Notes: a model not told the origin generated them from the sequence alone. A stretch of 64,000 nt of DNA from Tubiluchus corallicola (GCA_030141605.1 JAQGDQ010000006.1:937501-1001500), one strand, 5' to 3'; positions 48,508 to 62,544 are shown, counted from the first letter of the stretch. A program made the numbers and translations.

Positions 48508-49500
48508 GACCACTTTAAGAATGCTTTAGTTTGAGTCTTGATAATGGAGTTATGGAGTGGAAAGCTGATAAATATGCACAAATTCTAGGCCCCAAAACAG
48601 TACGTGCAACTGTAGATGACTTTCCAATAGCAAGAGGACATGCGAAAAAGACTGTAATCTCAAAACATCGAAGAAGCTGATTACAGGATAGTTACGATAG
48701 TATATCACATCACATTGCACCAAGCAATGTAGAAATTCGAATGAATGATACAGATTTCTTAATTATAATTTTATCTAATGTAGAGAGAAGCTTGAGAGAA
48801 GATATGCGCATATATGGTTGGAGGTCGGTATTCATTCAAAAAACATTCTGAGATATATTGATGTTATAAAGCTGTTAGCAGCACTAGGAAAACCTTTGCA
48901 TAAATTCCTAGCTGGTTCACGTAGCTTTACGTATGCGATTCTACAGCGGCCTTTTCCCAAAAAGGCAAAGCGAGACGGTAAGCCAGCCTAGAAAAAAATT
49001 GAGGCACAAATAGCTTTACGTCATTATGAAGCAGTTAACAACATGACATTCCATGCAGTTCAACAATATGTTTGCGAACTGCACGGAAACAAAAACTGAC
49101 CAGTGTGAATGACCACAAGAGTACAGAAATATATAGATATATACTCTCCAGAAACTGGTGCTCCCTTTCACAACTTTAAAGGCACTGATAAGAGTACATT
49201 GCATCTATGTAAAACTGTACTTTACCAGAAAATCTTCAGAGCAAATCTTATTTGCGGTATGTGGAATCATATCACAAAAAGTGAATCAGTAATTTATGCA
49301 TCATGCAACCTAGTGGACAATGACTGGATGTTGAAGAACAATAGGTGTGCACAAAATGGTTCGTGGGACCACAGGTACCCGTTTCCTTGGATGAAATTGT
49401 CTTGAATGAGGATAGTGATGATGATGATAATGATGATGGTGATAATGACGATGATGAGATTATCGATGACAATGCAAACAGTGAGGATGAACAAAATTAA
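48508..49500 (+). pseudogene. Decayed coding stretch with acidic tail, origin unknown
   Basis: Forward reading moves through several frames with few stops. One piece gives DNGVMEWKADKYAQILGPKT, DDFPIARGHAKKTVISKHRR, a stop, then SHHIAPSNVEIRMNDTDF and REDMRIYGWRSVFIQKTF. Another gives LRYIDVIKLLAALGKPLHKF, LQRPFPKKAKRDGKPA, a stop, then HYEAVNNMTFHAVQQYVCEL. A third (49109-49405) gives YIDIYSPETGAPFHNFKG. The last gives KWFVGPQVPVSLDEIVLNED followed by a Asp/Asn-rich tail to TAA at 49498-49500. Four frameshifted pieces in the same order, ending in an acidic tail, point to one broken gene or transposon protein of 300 residues or more. I do not recognise the family. Confidence 0.45.
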
Positions 49501-52500
49501 AATTTCTGCTTCAGGTAAGAGTTTCCTTTGTACGAGCTATGTTTAGTTTACCGTTTGTAGTTTTCTCGGTAACTCTTTAGTCATTATCACTACAATACTA
49601 AATACTGGTTTTAATAAACATTGTTTTTGCGACACAGTTTAAAGTTTCTGTTACAGTTAGATTTTCTTGGAAAATGTTTAACGTTCAGTTATTTCTCTCA
49701 TTAGCGTAATACCAAATTCGTTTTCGTAACTGGTTTGATGCATACAGTCTTACGCAGTTTTGACCGCTTTTGACCGTTATCAAGTCCATAGTGACCAGAT
49801 TTTACTTTGCCCCAGTAGTTTTTAGCCTCTAATGCAGAATAGTGTCACCTACAATTGTAGAGTAAATCTGGCCCTGTGTCTTATGATGCATTGTTCAGTA
49901 GAAGTCGTCTTGATTTTTAATTTGCCCCAGCTAACCTCGTCAGCTTGAACATCTTTTGACTGTCCGCAGTAGTCAGATTTCGCTTCTTTCAGTTTTGTCA
50001 AATTTGGTGGTTTTATAATTCAGAAGCCTGTTCTCTGCAATTCAAGGCTAAAACTGTCCATGCGCTTTATGATACATTTGTCGGCCTGTTTTAGTGGTAC
50101 CTCTTGGTAGCTCAGCACCTATTATATGTGCTTATTTCGTCACGGGCTTTTAGACTAACAGTTTTAATGTAACTTTATGGATGATGAAGATCACAATCTG
50201 CGTTCATTTCAGGAACAGCATAAATTTGAATGCCGATATATATAATATAATTACATGATAATATCACGTCATTTATCAAATTCGCATTTTAGCCATAATA
50301 ATTTCAAAAGATGTATCTAAGTAAATAGTTCAAATGCATACGATAAAATGTGGGTCTCGTGAAAATTAAAGAGACAGTCACACTAAATTTTTTAATATTT
50401 CCTAAATGAAATGAAAGAATTTAATTAAACTTATATAGTGCAGATCATACATACACACACAAACACGCACGCACATAATAGTGAATAGTGCAAAGTTACT
50501 CTGATCTCAGTAGGATGATCGTAGCCCCAGTTGTATTGCCTCTGGGTGTGCACGGGAGTATACCAGAGGAACGATTTGCTGCCTAGATGTCATTAATGTA
50601 TTTGTAATGTCTTTCTGTGAGTGAATAATGATTACATAGCTGAAAACGCTCGAATACCCGAACAGAATTATTGACTATAGGACACAAATGGCAAAAATAT
50701 CAGGAAAACTACGAAATAAATTTATGTTGATAAAAACTACAAAGCAAACAACTCGCAAAGAATCAATCCGCAAAACAGTAAAAAAACGGGCAGCAATTAA
50801 GTAGTACTGGCCTACTGGGCGAGAAGAGAGGAAAAGATAGAGGGAAGTCTAGTGCCTAACAAAACTTGAGTTGCTTCTGGCAAGTAGGTGAGTTGAGAGA
50901 AACAAAATATAAAAATAGGGTTCTAAAACTAGGTGGTATTTTTAAAGTAAGTACTAGCGTGTGCAAATAAGCGTGCGGGTAATAAGCAATCTTTGTCTTC
51001 TAGGGCAAAACCAGAACTCATTACTGAGGGATCTACGCGGACGATCTTCTGACTTGAGACGCCGAGTTGACAGTAGTGCTATTTTCGGACGCATACATCC
51101 TCCAACAACTATAGAAATTGCGCAGCAGGAGTTTTCCTGTTGGTCAACCATTCATTTGCTAATTCATTTGCCGACATTGCTTAACTTTGTAGACGAGCAC
51201 ACAATGTGATCATCACTGACACTCTCTACCTGTTCTTGGTTCTGTTAAGTTATAATCAATGAGTAATGGTTAAGCTCTTTGTTGTCTTTTTAAGCCACGA
51301 TGAACAGTTTTGACAAGTTAAAGTGGAGTAGATGTACATGAAATATATAATAAAGAAATGGGACTTGTGGAATTTCGGGTATTTTAATGTTCGGCCGAAA
51401 TATGAACTTTCGGTTACCCATTTATATGTTTGTTGGTTGTTGCTGTACTACAATTTGTAATTATATTGTGTATAGGCATACCACAAGGGAACAGAATTGT
51501 CATGACTTTAAAAACACTTTGGCAGTTGGGTGTGTGGCTGATTATCTTGACTGATGGGCTATGAAGTAATTCTATACAAGAAAATATATCCTGTTAAGTT
51601 GTAATAATTATATCATCCGAGGAACTTCGGGGTAAGCTCGTGCTGAAACAACTGGACTAAATTATGTGTATGAGCTCACGCTCCATCAGAGGCCATTTGA
51701 GGGTCGCAAATGACAAGTTATATATTTTCCAATGTAATCACCGCGTTGAATTGCATGTCATGTTTACTTTCTGCCGTACCATGTAACGTTTTGCGAATTT
51801 ATTTCACGCGCACGTACTATACCTGCATTTTGCCCCTTGTGCCTAAAGCTTGTTTTCGTAACTTACGTTGGAAAAACATGATTATCTAAACCCAACCACG
51901 TTTGTCAAGTCTATTGACAAAAAAATCGCTGTCACTATTATTACAAAAAAATCTGATTGTGTAAGATCACATTCCTGAAAGGTAAAACTTCTTAAAACCA
52001 CGAAAACGTTGAATACGGAAGTAAGACATAACCGTCTTCATTATTTCTGGACTTCCAGATATTTCTATGTATACTTATAACTGCTACTTTTACTACTTTA
52101 TGCGTAATTGCATGGCCATGCACATGCGTTTTTGAATAGACTTGTTTCGTTATGACAATTTCGCACGTTCAAGTACGTGTACAAGTGCATGTGTGTACAT
52201 GTCATTACCTATTTTCGAATAGAATTTGTGTAATTCTTTGCTACGTGATACTCCGGCATTATGCGGCACTCACCGTTCATTAGTATGTGTTGCAGTCTTA
52301 TATTACTTACCTGCGATAAAAATACAAATCTTACTTCATATAGCACACGCCTAAATTTGCAAGCGGAAGCTAAGAGTTTTGATATCAATTTAAATTTTGC
52401 AGAATACAGAATAGGCAAGAATAACAGCTGAAGTATTTACCTCTTTCGTCTGAAAAAACGTTCGCACTTTTGCTATAATTTCGTATTGTAATACACAAAT

Positions 52501-52826
52501 GTGAAAGGGTTTGAATTACCGCCTGACTGCGTTTTTCTCATAGCAAAATAATTTTGTTGCACATCGTCTCACTCACTGTCTGAACTGACGCTTGGCTTAG
52601 TTGCTGCATTCGAGCAGCCAACACTAATAAGCTGAACTCGTCAATATCTGTTGAAGCCTGTGCTGTTGCAATGTACTGAGATATAGAGAGCTGATATAAA
52701 CTTTTAGACGCGGGAATACATGATGAGAAAATGGATTTTGATAACATTATTAAGAACTGATAGACTGATTACAACGATTCTGATTTTATTTAAAAGTGTA
52801 ATTGTGCCGCAGTTACTTCTCACATT
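49501..52826. other. Gene-free stretch
   Basis: No supported gene. At 50954-51209 both strands carry frames of 65-82 codons over a somewhat GC-rich segment, without a domain or splice sites that decide between them. Confidence 0.4.
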
Positions 52827-52855
52827 ATACACATACACACACGCACACACACACG

Positions 52856-52895
<40 letters not shown>

Positions 52896-53039
52896 ACCCA
52901 CACCTTTGCTACGGCGCAAAGCGACACTATGAAATTACTGGGACGACAGCCACAACGAACGACAGCGACGACGGCGATAACAACAATAACAACACAACAA
53001 CAACAACAACAACAACAAACAACAACAGCAACAACAACG
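52827..53039. repeat. (CA)n and (CAA)n microsatellites
   Basis: A CA-repeat with a few GCA interruptions at 52829-52894 and a CAA-repeat at about 52980-53038, separated by 85 bp rich in ACGACAG. Frames in all phases here are simple-sequence artefacts. Confidence 0.9.
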
Positions 53040-54341
53040 ATAATTGAATAATAACATGAAACTGCAAATAAGATCATTGGGACAGATGGTAGCCTGTGGT
53101 TGCTTGCCTTTTTGCTCTAACTGATAAAAAATGCGCTTCATTCACTAGCATTAAACTGCGAAAAATGAATGTGTTATACGAACTGTCTCACACGTCGTTT
53201 CGCTCATACGAAATGGTGAGTACAATAAGGTCGTGGTCACATATTGGACGCACTTCCGCAAGACTCCATGAATCATCTAAATGCATGATGACTATGTAGA
53301 ATGCAGTCGTTCAAACATCTATAAATAGGTAATGATCATTTCAAACGAACTACATATAGAAATACGGTTGAAGTATTCAGAGTACTGATATAAGCTGGTT
53401 TTCGGTGTACATATTTAAAGGAACTTGTCGATTTTATGAACGTGAGTATCTAACAAATCAAACCTGTGATCAAGTGAAAGAGTCGCATTATTCGTGGCCG
53501 ATGCCTTGCATTTGTTCACGACATTTCTTATACAGCTCCGTATTCTGCAAGCTAGTACATAGTACTTAACGTAGAAAGTTGTGGAGGGATCTGAGTCAAC
53601 CTCATTATCAATGATAATACTCTAAGTTGAGACATTGAACCAGCAGCAGAGTCACGTAGTAAGAAGCTAACCGCCTAGAGTGAACCATTAATGATACGGT
53701 ACTCTATTTGTTAATATGTTATGTGCGTATTTTCAGATGAACTGCTAATGCTTCTTAATGTCAGCACATGGGTTAGTGAAGTATTGTACGTGATTTACAC
53801 AATACATTTAGATGCTGTCTGCGATCGGCAAGATGACATTCACATTCTCGTGTTATTCAACTAAGCCGAGAAAAATGAGCTTCTGAGATCGTACTTGGGT
53901 GTACGCATTGATTCCATGACACAGCATTCACTTGTTTTTTACGGGAGATAGTTCTAGCGGTCAGATAGCTGGCGACTTCGTTGGACAATGTCTTTTTTCA
54001 AATTTAAAATTTCAAAATAATTTATTGATTTAACACATATTGCAATCACATTAATTGAGACACGATTTTGAAGTACAATACATAATCAGTAAAATAAAAA
54101 TAATTATGTGAAAATGATCACTGTTATTCAAGAAAAACAATGAAGGGAGACCTAAGAAGCCGAGGCTTATGGCAGGCCACACGTAAGATTTAATATAATG
54201 TCTAGAACACAATGCCCCACTCGTCGTCGTTTTAAAGCATTATACAAGACAGTGATACATCTAAGTAAAATTAACATGTAGTTAGCTATAATTAGCAATC
54301 AATTGCATGAGCTTTCATTCAAAACTTAAATCAATCAAAAC
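53040..54341. other. Gene-free stretch
   Basis: No exon, RNA gene or repeat recognised. Confidence 0.4.
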
Positions 54342-56024
54342 TTAAAAACTTAGTCAAAGCAATTAACCTAATGAAAGTTACGTAACAGCATATAGTTCCT
54401 GATTATCTGATACTCAAGATCGAGTACACCACCATTTCTGAAATACGCCGAAAGGAATGCAGTGAATGATCGTTCTAAGGTTTATATTAAATCTGTTATA
54501 GCTATATAGCACCCAAGGTTTTTTATTCTTCGCTTTTCAGGTAAAAACTTATGAGGTTGATAAAGTTTTTAGATATCGGATTACTTTGTTCCATTCACAA
54601 TACACAAAGCCTGGAATGTGCAGAAACAGAAAGCCATTAAATGGATCTGGAGATGAAACTTATGGTTGACACCGGGTTGCTGTGGCAGCACACTTTAAGC
54701 GTTTTAAGAGTAGAACAATATTCGGTCTGGCACCTTAACTACAACCCACCTACTTTCGAAAATTTGCTAAGTACAGAAACCAGACAGGAATCAACACTGT
54801 TGGAATTCCTTATCTATGTTGTAAACCAGACTATAATGGTACATAGGCTTTTACATGATACACATTGATCGGCGTTGCATAAACGAGCAATTAAGCAATT
54901 TAACCTGAAACACCTAATAAAAAATATTACTTTTTGAGAATGCAAATTTTGGCGGCCAGGAAGTTTTCAACATTTAGGGCGCGGAATATCCTGAGTCGTT
55001 CTACAATTTCTCCGGTTCGTGGAATAGTGTCGAATTTTCGGTAGAAGATATTCGCAAACGTTTTTTGAAAGATTTTAATAATGTAAAGATCCTGTTTGTC
55101 TGCATCACGGTAATGGTAAACATCGGTCATGACGCATTGTTTAAAAGGCAAAATGTGTTCCTAGAATAGCATCAATTATTTAAAAACTTAGTCAAAGCAA
55201 TTAACCTAATGAAAGTTACGTAACAGCATATAGTTCCTGATTATCTGATACTCAAGATCGAGTACACCACCATTTCTGAAATACGCCCAAAGGAATGCAG
55301 TGAATGATCCTTCTAAGGTTTATATTAAATCTGTTATAGCTATATAGCATCCAAGGTTTTTTATTCTTCGCTTTTCAGGTAAAAACTTATGAGGTTGATA
55401 AAGTTTTTAGATATCGGATTACTTTGTTCCATTCACAATACACAAAGCCTGGAATGTGCAGAAACAGAAAGTCATTAAATGGATCTGGAGATGAAACTTA
55501 TGGTTGACACCGGGTTGCTGTGGCAGCACACTTTAAGCGTTTTAAGAGTGGAACAATATTCGGTCTGGCACCTTAACTACAACCCACCTACTTTCGAAAA
55601 TTTGCTAAGTACAGAAACCAGACAGGAATCAACACTGTTGGAATTCCTTATCTATGTTGTAAACCAGACTATAATGGTACATAGGCTTTTACATGATACA
55701 CATTGATCGGCGTTGCATAAACGAGCAATTAAGCAATTTAACCTGAAACACCTAATAAAAAATATTACTTTTTGAGAATGCAAATTTTGGCGGCCAGGAA
55801 GTTTTCAACATTTAGGGCACGGAATATCCTGAGTCGTTCTACAATTTCTCCGGTTCGTGGAATAGACAACCGTGTCGAATTTTCGGTAGCAGATATTCGC
55901 AAACGTTTTTTGAAAGATTTTAATAATGTAAAGATCCTGTTTGTCTGCATCACGGTAATGGTAAACATCGGTCATGACGCATTGTTTAAAAGGCAAAATG
56001 TGTTCTTAGAATAGCATCAATTAT
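54342..56024. repeat. Recent tandem duplication, two copies of about 840 bp
   Basis: Copy 1 is 54342-55179 and copy 2 55180-56024, directly abutting, starting TTAAAAACTTAGTCAAAGC. I count about ten single-base differences and one 7-bp insertion in copy 2 (near 55866), so identity is near 99%. The identical 75-codon frames (54641-54868 and 55479-55706) and the related reverse frames are carried by the duplication and show no recognised domain. No inverted ends or poly(A) were seen. Confidence 0.95.
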
Positions 56025-58170
56025 AATGTTGGCACTCTGTAAGTGATATTTTATTTAATAGCCTACCCGTACTGGATAATGTTGTAGTGGTCCATCCTTA
56101 TCGTCTGAATCTGTCGGTGTAGTAATGGTGACAACTGCTGGAATAAAACTCTACTAGAAAAATTTACACGAGAACACAAATTTTATTTCTTTTAGAACCG
56201 TTTTACAAATGAGACCTTTATTAACGCCGTACTAGAAAACTTGAATGAATAATGGGATTGCTGAACGAGCGTGGGACAAACACGAACGTCTTGTTTTTTG
56301 ATCGGTTCCTCAACCTATCAATCAGACTACCAGTGTGTGGTACAATAGGTTTTAAAAAGCTAAAACAAGTTTTAAAAAACTAAAAAATAAAGACTACTAC
56401 ATGACTGAATTGTTATTTGCTCATTTACCTAACGGAAAGTAGGTACTAATAACTTGTTTTTTAGATTTTTAGTCAATCATAATTCACTGGATGTCTGTGG
56501 TAGTTGATTATTGTGGACTGCGTGCCTAGCTGACCCTAGGTGACGATTTTCAGAAATTCATGTTATAAAAATGAGAGTATAATTGACTGATCACCATATC
56601 GTCCCCATACCGTTCCACATAGGGGGTTTCAATCTCGTATTTATGGATTTCAGGATGGGAAGCAAGTGGTCATATCTGAGATTATATTATAGACTACCTA
56701 TAGGCCTAGACGCGCCTTGCAGTTTATTTTAAAATTTAGTAAAGAATGCCGTTCGTGAGAAAATCAATCCTTTTTCTCTCTTTACAGAAGTTACTTTTTC
56801 CTTGATCAATTCGATACGCTTTGCTTTGGGGAATAAATATAGTGGAGACAAGTGGCATCAATATTCTCAAGTACTGAATGAAAATAATCCTTCTTCATCC
56901 TTTTTCGCTCCCTATGCGTAGACTTAATCCTGCATAACAAATATTGATTTTTACTAGAACTGCCGGACTCTTTAAATAAAAGCGCGATTCCATTTTGTTT
57001 CACATGGAATAATTGCTAACATGTGCCCTTAAGAACGTCATTCACGTTTTTGCTAAAAGCTTTATTCCGCGTCAGATGCAACGACTAATTTAAGCAAAAT
57101 AAAAATATAAGAGCTAGGAATCCAAAGTGTTGAAGTTAAAGGCTGATTTTCTCTTTTGTAGTTTTGAGAAGTGTAATGCATGTTGGCATTTACCATGCAA
57201 TGCTGAAGCAGTTCAAGAAGTTGCCAGATGGAGAGGCGGAAGTAAGGAAAAGAGACGACAGAGGGGGAAATGTTAGTATGACTAAATGGTCATTTAGTGA
57301 CGACTTTGGTAAAATTAGGAAAAAATGGGTTTCTGTTATTAATGGTAATTATCAAAATAAACAATCATTATGTGATTCCTAAATTAATCACAGAGGTACA
57401 GAAGTTGGCAATTGTATAGGCCCAAATGTATCTACTTTGAGCAGTGACCATCCATGATGCGTCAGTAACCAAAATCAGCATTATAGTGAAAGAATAAAGA
57501 GACAATTTTTTTGTCAATTTCTAATCAAACGTTTTCGGGTCAACCTAGGACTTGGTGAACAGATATCCACTGAAAATCATTGCCCAGATTTGTCTGAGAT
57601 CCTGAAATAGAGAGATTTTGCTCTAACCCGTGCATGAACAAATGTTCTTCCCTTTCTTGTTGGTTCAGTGGAAATCGCTAGAACGCCTTAATAACGGTGC
57701 CCCGGATTGCGCAGCATTTTTTCCTAAAAGCAAGCTACACAACCATTCTTATCAATTTGTCTATGCTGAACTGGAAAAAGCTATTACCAGTTTAGCGGAA
57801 AAGGGTCAAAAAGGCAAAAAAACAAAATGGCAGCAAATATTGTGCATTCTATATAACTCAAAAGAAATTTCCAGAAAATTAATATTAGTATGCGATTATT
57901 ACGCCTATCCCAAGGCAGATGGACCTAAATAATCCATTTCTGTTTTCCCATTTTCAGTATTCCCGTTCGTTTTTCAAAAATGGCTGCCATTTTCCAAATG
58001 ACGGCCACACAAAAGAAAATTATGCAGATGATGCAATTATATTAACTGTTTCAGCTAAATATTTATTGTAAAAGCAAAAGGCAGATTATTTTTATTAATT
58101 CGACACTGCTTGCTGAATCTAAAAAGTTGTGACTAGACCCTTGAAAGAATGCAAAGGGACTTAAATAGTA
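56025..58170. other. No confirmed gene; one weak exon-like segment
   Basis: At 57155-57242 a TTCTCTTTTGTAG acceptor and a GAA/GTAAGG donor enclose an open segment (MHVGIYHAMLKQFKKLPDGE in one frame). No partner exon was identified. The 100-codon frame at 57630-57932 has no recognised domain. Confidence 0.3.
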
Positions 58171-59933
58171 CAATAAGCAAAAAAAAACAAAATGTCTGTT
58201 GGGTTCCCGAATTGTATAGTCTAGCAGAATGGTGAAAAACTTGCTTATTAGCCTGAAAGTTATGAAACTTGCACAATGCTAGGGCCCATCAAGGCGATTA
58301 ATTTTGGATATGAGGCCAGCCGAATGTCAGCCAATGTGCCCTCCATATTGAAGACGACCGATAAGATGGCTGCTGCTGGTTTTTAAAAGCAGTATTAGAG
58401 CAGATAAGATTACGATTATTGTGTCATCCGTACCTGATGCTTAAAGCAGCTACGGCTCAAAATTGCTGCAACCACTTGTATAATATATTAGCTATATTGT
58501 ATGTTACTTGATTTTAATATCTATATTTAGGCTTAAGGTTTATTGGTCAGAGGTATTCAATATAGCCGAAAAGATGGCTGCAGCTATCTTACAAAGGTTA
58601 TATTTTAGGCCCTTTTTCAAGCTGTAAAATGCCAAGGTCCTTGAAAAAGTATCGGGCCTGTTAGTGTTCCATGCCAATGCCTGTTGCAATTAAACTTCAG
58701 CATTTACCGAGAGATGGAAAATGATGCTATACCAGTAGAACATGTGGGCAAGTGACTGAGGCATTAACAGAAGCATTTGTACTTCTAAGAAGCACTAGCT
58801 GACCTGAGCTGATCAGCTGACTGTGCTTGAGCTTTTTCTTGTACTCCTATATGACAAAGCTGGCACACTGATGTAAGCTGACAAAGCATGTAAAGACTTG
58901 TTCACAAGAAACGGCAGGTCAGTGGAGGCAATTCGTCCAACATCTGATATGTACTGTTAGAGCACACCATACATGTGGTATATCAGGCAAGATACTGCTA
59001 GGCCCGGTATTGATCACCGCCCCAGTTTTACCATCACCATTTGCATTAAGACCTGAAGCATGTCAGCAACTTATTAATTGTTACAACCAGGCCAGGCAGC
59101 CAGCAAAAGAAGGCTAGTATATTCGAGGCAGTTTTGTGCAATACAGTGTTTATTTTAGATTGTTTTAGAGGCAATGTTACCTATGTTATCTATATAACAG
59201 AATCTATAAATTCTAACTTGAACTGTTCGTTTCTTCCTGCAGGCTTCCTTATCATATCTTAGATTGAATGCGTAATGTGTATACATGATATGGTTGATGT
59301 TGTTACATGTCAAAATAAATAATTATAATAATATCCTAAAATCCTTAATTTTTAAAACCTATATTTAGGTATTACAATCATCGTCTTATTCCCAGTAAAA
59401 CATGCAATATAACTTACATATTATACAAGTGGCTGCAGCCACTATTTTGAAATCCTAAATAGATAATGTCATGGGTGTTTTTAAGCAGCAGATGTAGATT
59501 TCTTGACCTTGAAAAACTACATTTACACATCAAAACATCAACTCTAACAGCTAAGATGTGGCTTTATATGCCAACAAATATAGGTATCTTGTCAGCCATC
59601 TTAAAAATGGCGACCATACCGGATATTACACTAAATCATCTTCCTACCTACCTTAGAACATGCAATATAGTTAATATATTACACAAGCGGCTGCAGCCAT
59701 ATTGGCACCCATCTTAAAATTCTAAACAAGCAGGTTTCATAGTTATCTTGCAACAGCTATCTTGTTGGTGTCGGTCATCTTGAAAATGACGGCCTTATTG
59801 GAGAATTGATGATAAACCAGCTTGATGGGCTCTATCATTGTGCAAAGTTGTATAACTTAGGCAAAATGAACAATTTTTGTCAATTTCGCTGGACTGTATG
59901 TCGGGACCCGACAATCTTTTTTTTGCTTGTTGG
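58171..59933. mobile_element. Long inverted-repeat element, 1.76 kb, non-autonomous
   Basis: The first roughly 125 bp (CAATAAGCAAAAAAAAAC ... CAATGCTAGGGCCCATCAAG) are an imperfect inverted copy of the last roughly 115 bp (CTTGATGGGCTCTATCATTG ... TTTTTTTTGCTTGTTG). The interior holds repeated motifs in both orientations such as AAGATGGCTGCAGC, GTGGCTGCAGCCA and CTTAAAAATGGCGACC at 58372, 58573, 59431, 59607 and 59688. There is no transposase frame, and the target duplication is unclear, so the superfamily is unassigned. Confidence 0.7.
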
Positions 59934-62001
59934 ACCAATTTGGTCTTTTTTGCATTCGTTATGGGGCTAGAGTCAACAAGATCGAATTGATAACGAAGAT
60001 AATTTCCTTTACTTTTTACAATAAATTTTTAGGGGAAGCAGCTAATATTGTTATAACGCAATCTGCAATACGAGGTAAAAAGTTGCTCCTGGTAAATTGC
60101 AAACGCTTTTGGAGATGTATTTCCAAAACCAATCAGCACACTACAGAATCCCTTCTAAATCCAACAGTTACAACTGTTTGTATCTAACGTCTAATTGCTC
60201 GGCGGAAGTCAGTAACAGTCAATGACAGACTACTGGGAAAGTTTCTTCATCAAAGTGTTGATTAAAAGGGAAATTGCCTCTGTCATTAAATGCTGTGCCT
60301 GTTTAAATCCGCGCACAAGCAATTCCAATACTGCTGGCCTATAAATAGGAGCATTAATTTTACCTCACAGCATAGGGCTGCCATAATAGCCAGCTCGCGA
60401 GGTTTCACACGTCGCAAAGCATTAATGCAGTGGTTTCACTCATTGCTTGCACTTAATTCGTAGTGTTCAGTGATTTTGTTTACTTTGACAGTACACTAAA
60501 CAAAACGATTTTATTAAAATTGTTTTGAAGCTCGTTTTTGCCAAACACTTTATACAACAAAAATGAGAGCTGAGGAAGTAGTCTAACTTCCAACTTGCAG
60601 AGAAAAGGGAAGAAAAACAGAGAGTAGGAGAGAAGAACAAAAATAAATTTATCATAGGGAAGACAAAAGTGGTGTCATGTTTCTAATTTAACTGAAGCCT
60701 CGTAAAAGAGGTCGAGGTGTAACTGAAAGGCAAGAAGACAGCTAGTGAGTAAATGCAGCACCCGCAAGGTTCCACGCATACTTGACGACTTGACATTAAC
60801 GTGCTGCCTCAAATTACTCTTTGTTAGTACAATAGGGGCTTCTAAATTGAAGGTGATCCAACCTCTAATCAATACGCTGCGAGAAGAGTTGTTTTTACTG
60901 AGCGAGTAATGGATTCAGGTGTTATACTTGGAGTGAGAATGTTAGTCAGGAAGCCAGGCTACTAGGAGTGGCTTCCTTACAATTGTAAATCCGACCTCTA
61001 ACGTGCCTCTTAATAATGTTTGCGTTGGAAACACTCTCACAACAAATGGCAATTTTGATTCTGTGATTCTCTTGAACTATTAATCTTGAAAGCGTATATC
61101 GAACTATTCGTTTAGTGTTAGCCTTACTAGATTAGTGCACTCGTTTAATATTAGGAGTTTATAAAAACCAGTGATGGAATAACAATAAATAGTTAGTTAA
61201 TTTTTCGGTAAATTCGTATTCCAATATGCAAATATCTTCAGTTTTTTGTGTCTTGAAAAAGCTCTTGCAAAAGCGATAGTTTCTGAAAGAAAAATTCTTT
61301 GATGTTCAAATTTATTTGACAGAATTTTTGCTTAAAACTCGCAAACTTTAGCTCCGCAAGTCCCCGCTGCTGTAAAGTTGTTATGCATGTTCCATTGAGA
61401 CTTCTCGTTATGATGAGCACGTGATCAATGTCTTTCTTGCTTTAAATTTACGGCAGAATTTAGAACATGATTTATTTTCCTTGCTAATTTTACAACCATT
61501 ATTAATTTTACAAGCAGACGTAAAGCATACTATTATTCTTATGGCAATGCATCATCGTGCTTTGTAATCAGTTAGTTAGTAATCTGTTGATATTAAACTC
61601 AAAGGTTGAACTTGTTTAGCACTACACAATGGCAACAGTTTTTCGAAAATGGCCACCGACGAGTTGATGTAAAAACTGGAAAAATACCTACTGCAAGGAT
61701 AAAAAATACTGTAACGGTGAGGAAAACTTCGGCGAGCGCATCCAGTAAAAAAAGTACAAGGGGAACCTTTCAGTGACGTGACTCTAAAGCTAAAGCTAAA
61801 GTGACTAATAGTATTGAATACACGTAGCTCAGCCCATCAGTTAAGCCTGCAGAAAATGCGATTTCCTTGATATTACAGCCGCCAATTGATAATGCTGATG
61901 ATGGTGACGTCGCCAAATACAAAGACGAAACAACGACGACGGCGAACTAGTTGGTATGAATTTGGTTTTTTCGTTGTACACCCGACTTTAAATAAAAATT
62001 A
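59934..62001. other. Gene-free stretch
   Basis: No supported gene, RNA or repeat. The frames at 59927-60187 and 60675-60872 have no domain. Confidence 0.4.
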
Positions 62002-62122
62002 TGTATGTATGTACGTGTATGCGTGTGCGTGTGCGTGTGCGTGTGTGTGTGTGTGTGTGGTGTGCGTGTGCGTGTGCGTGTGCGTGTGCGTGTACGCGTG
62101 TATGCGTGTATGTATATATGTT
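62002..62122. repeat. (GTGTGC)n / (GT)n microsatellite
   Basis: Mixed TATG, GTGTGC and GT repeats over about 120 bp; Val/Cys/Arg-rich frames here are artefacts. Confidence 0.9.
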
Positions 62123-62451
62123 TGTACGAATTCCTCCTAAATCCTCCCTACCCACAGATCTTTATAGGCAAAGAAACTATTAATTTATTTAAACAAAATG
62201 CCAAAAAACCTTTTTCACCAATTATTTTGGCTCACCTCAAAACGTGATCAAAATTTGTCAATCAGACATATATCATTATGTTTTTTTGTTTTTGTGAAGT
62301 TCCATTTTTTATGCTTATATGCAAACCGGTTGCCACAGGACCATATTGTGAACGAGCATGTTTGAGAGTTCAATGTGTCCATCCAGTATAAATAATCTTT
62401 AATAAGTAGATAGAGAGATACATTTAAATAAATAAGTAAATAAATAGATAA

Positions 62452-62544
62452 GATGATGATGATGACGATGATTATGGCGATGACGATGATGCAATACTGA
62501 TGGTAAGACTAATTTATTCATTATTACTAAACTGATAATGATGG

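Noticed and set aside
50954-51209. Frames on both strands of a GC-richer segment
   Set aside because: No domain, and neither strand has decisive splice or start signals.
52704-53141. Cys/Val/Thr-rich frames
   Set aside because: Translations of CA and CAA microsatellites.
54641-54868. 75-codon frame identical to that at 55479-55706
   Set aside because: Identity comes from the recent segmental duplication, not from selection; no domain.
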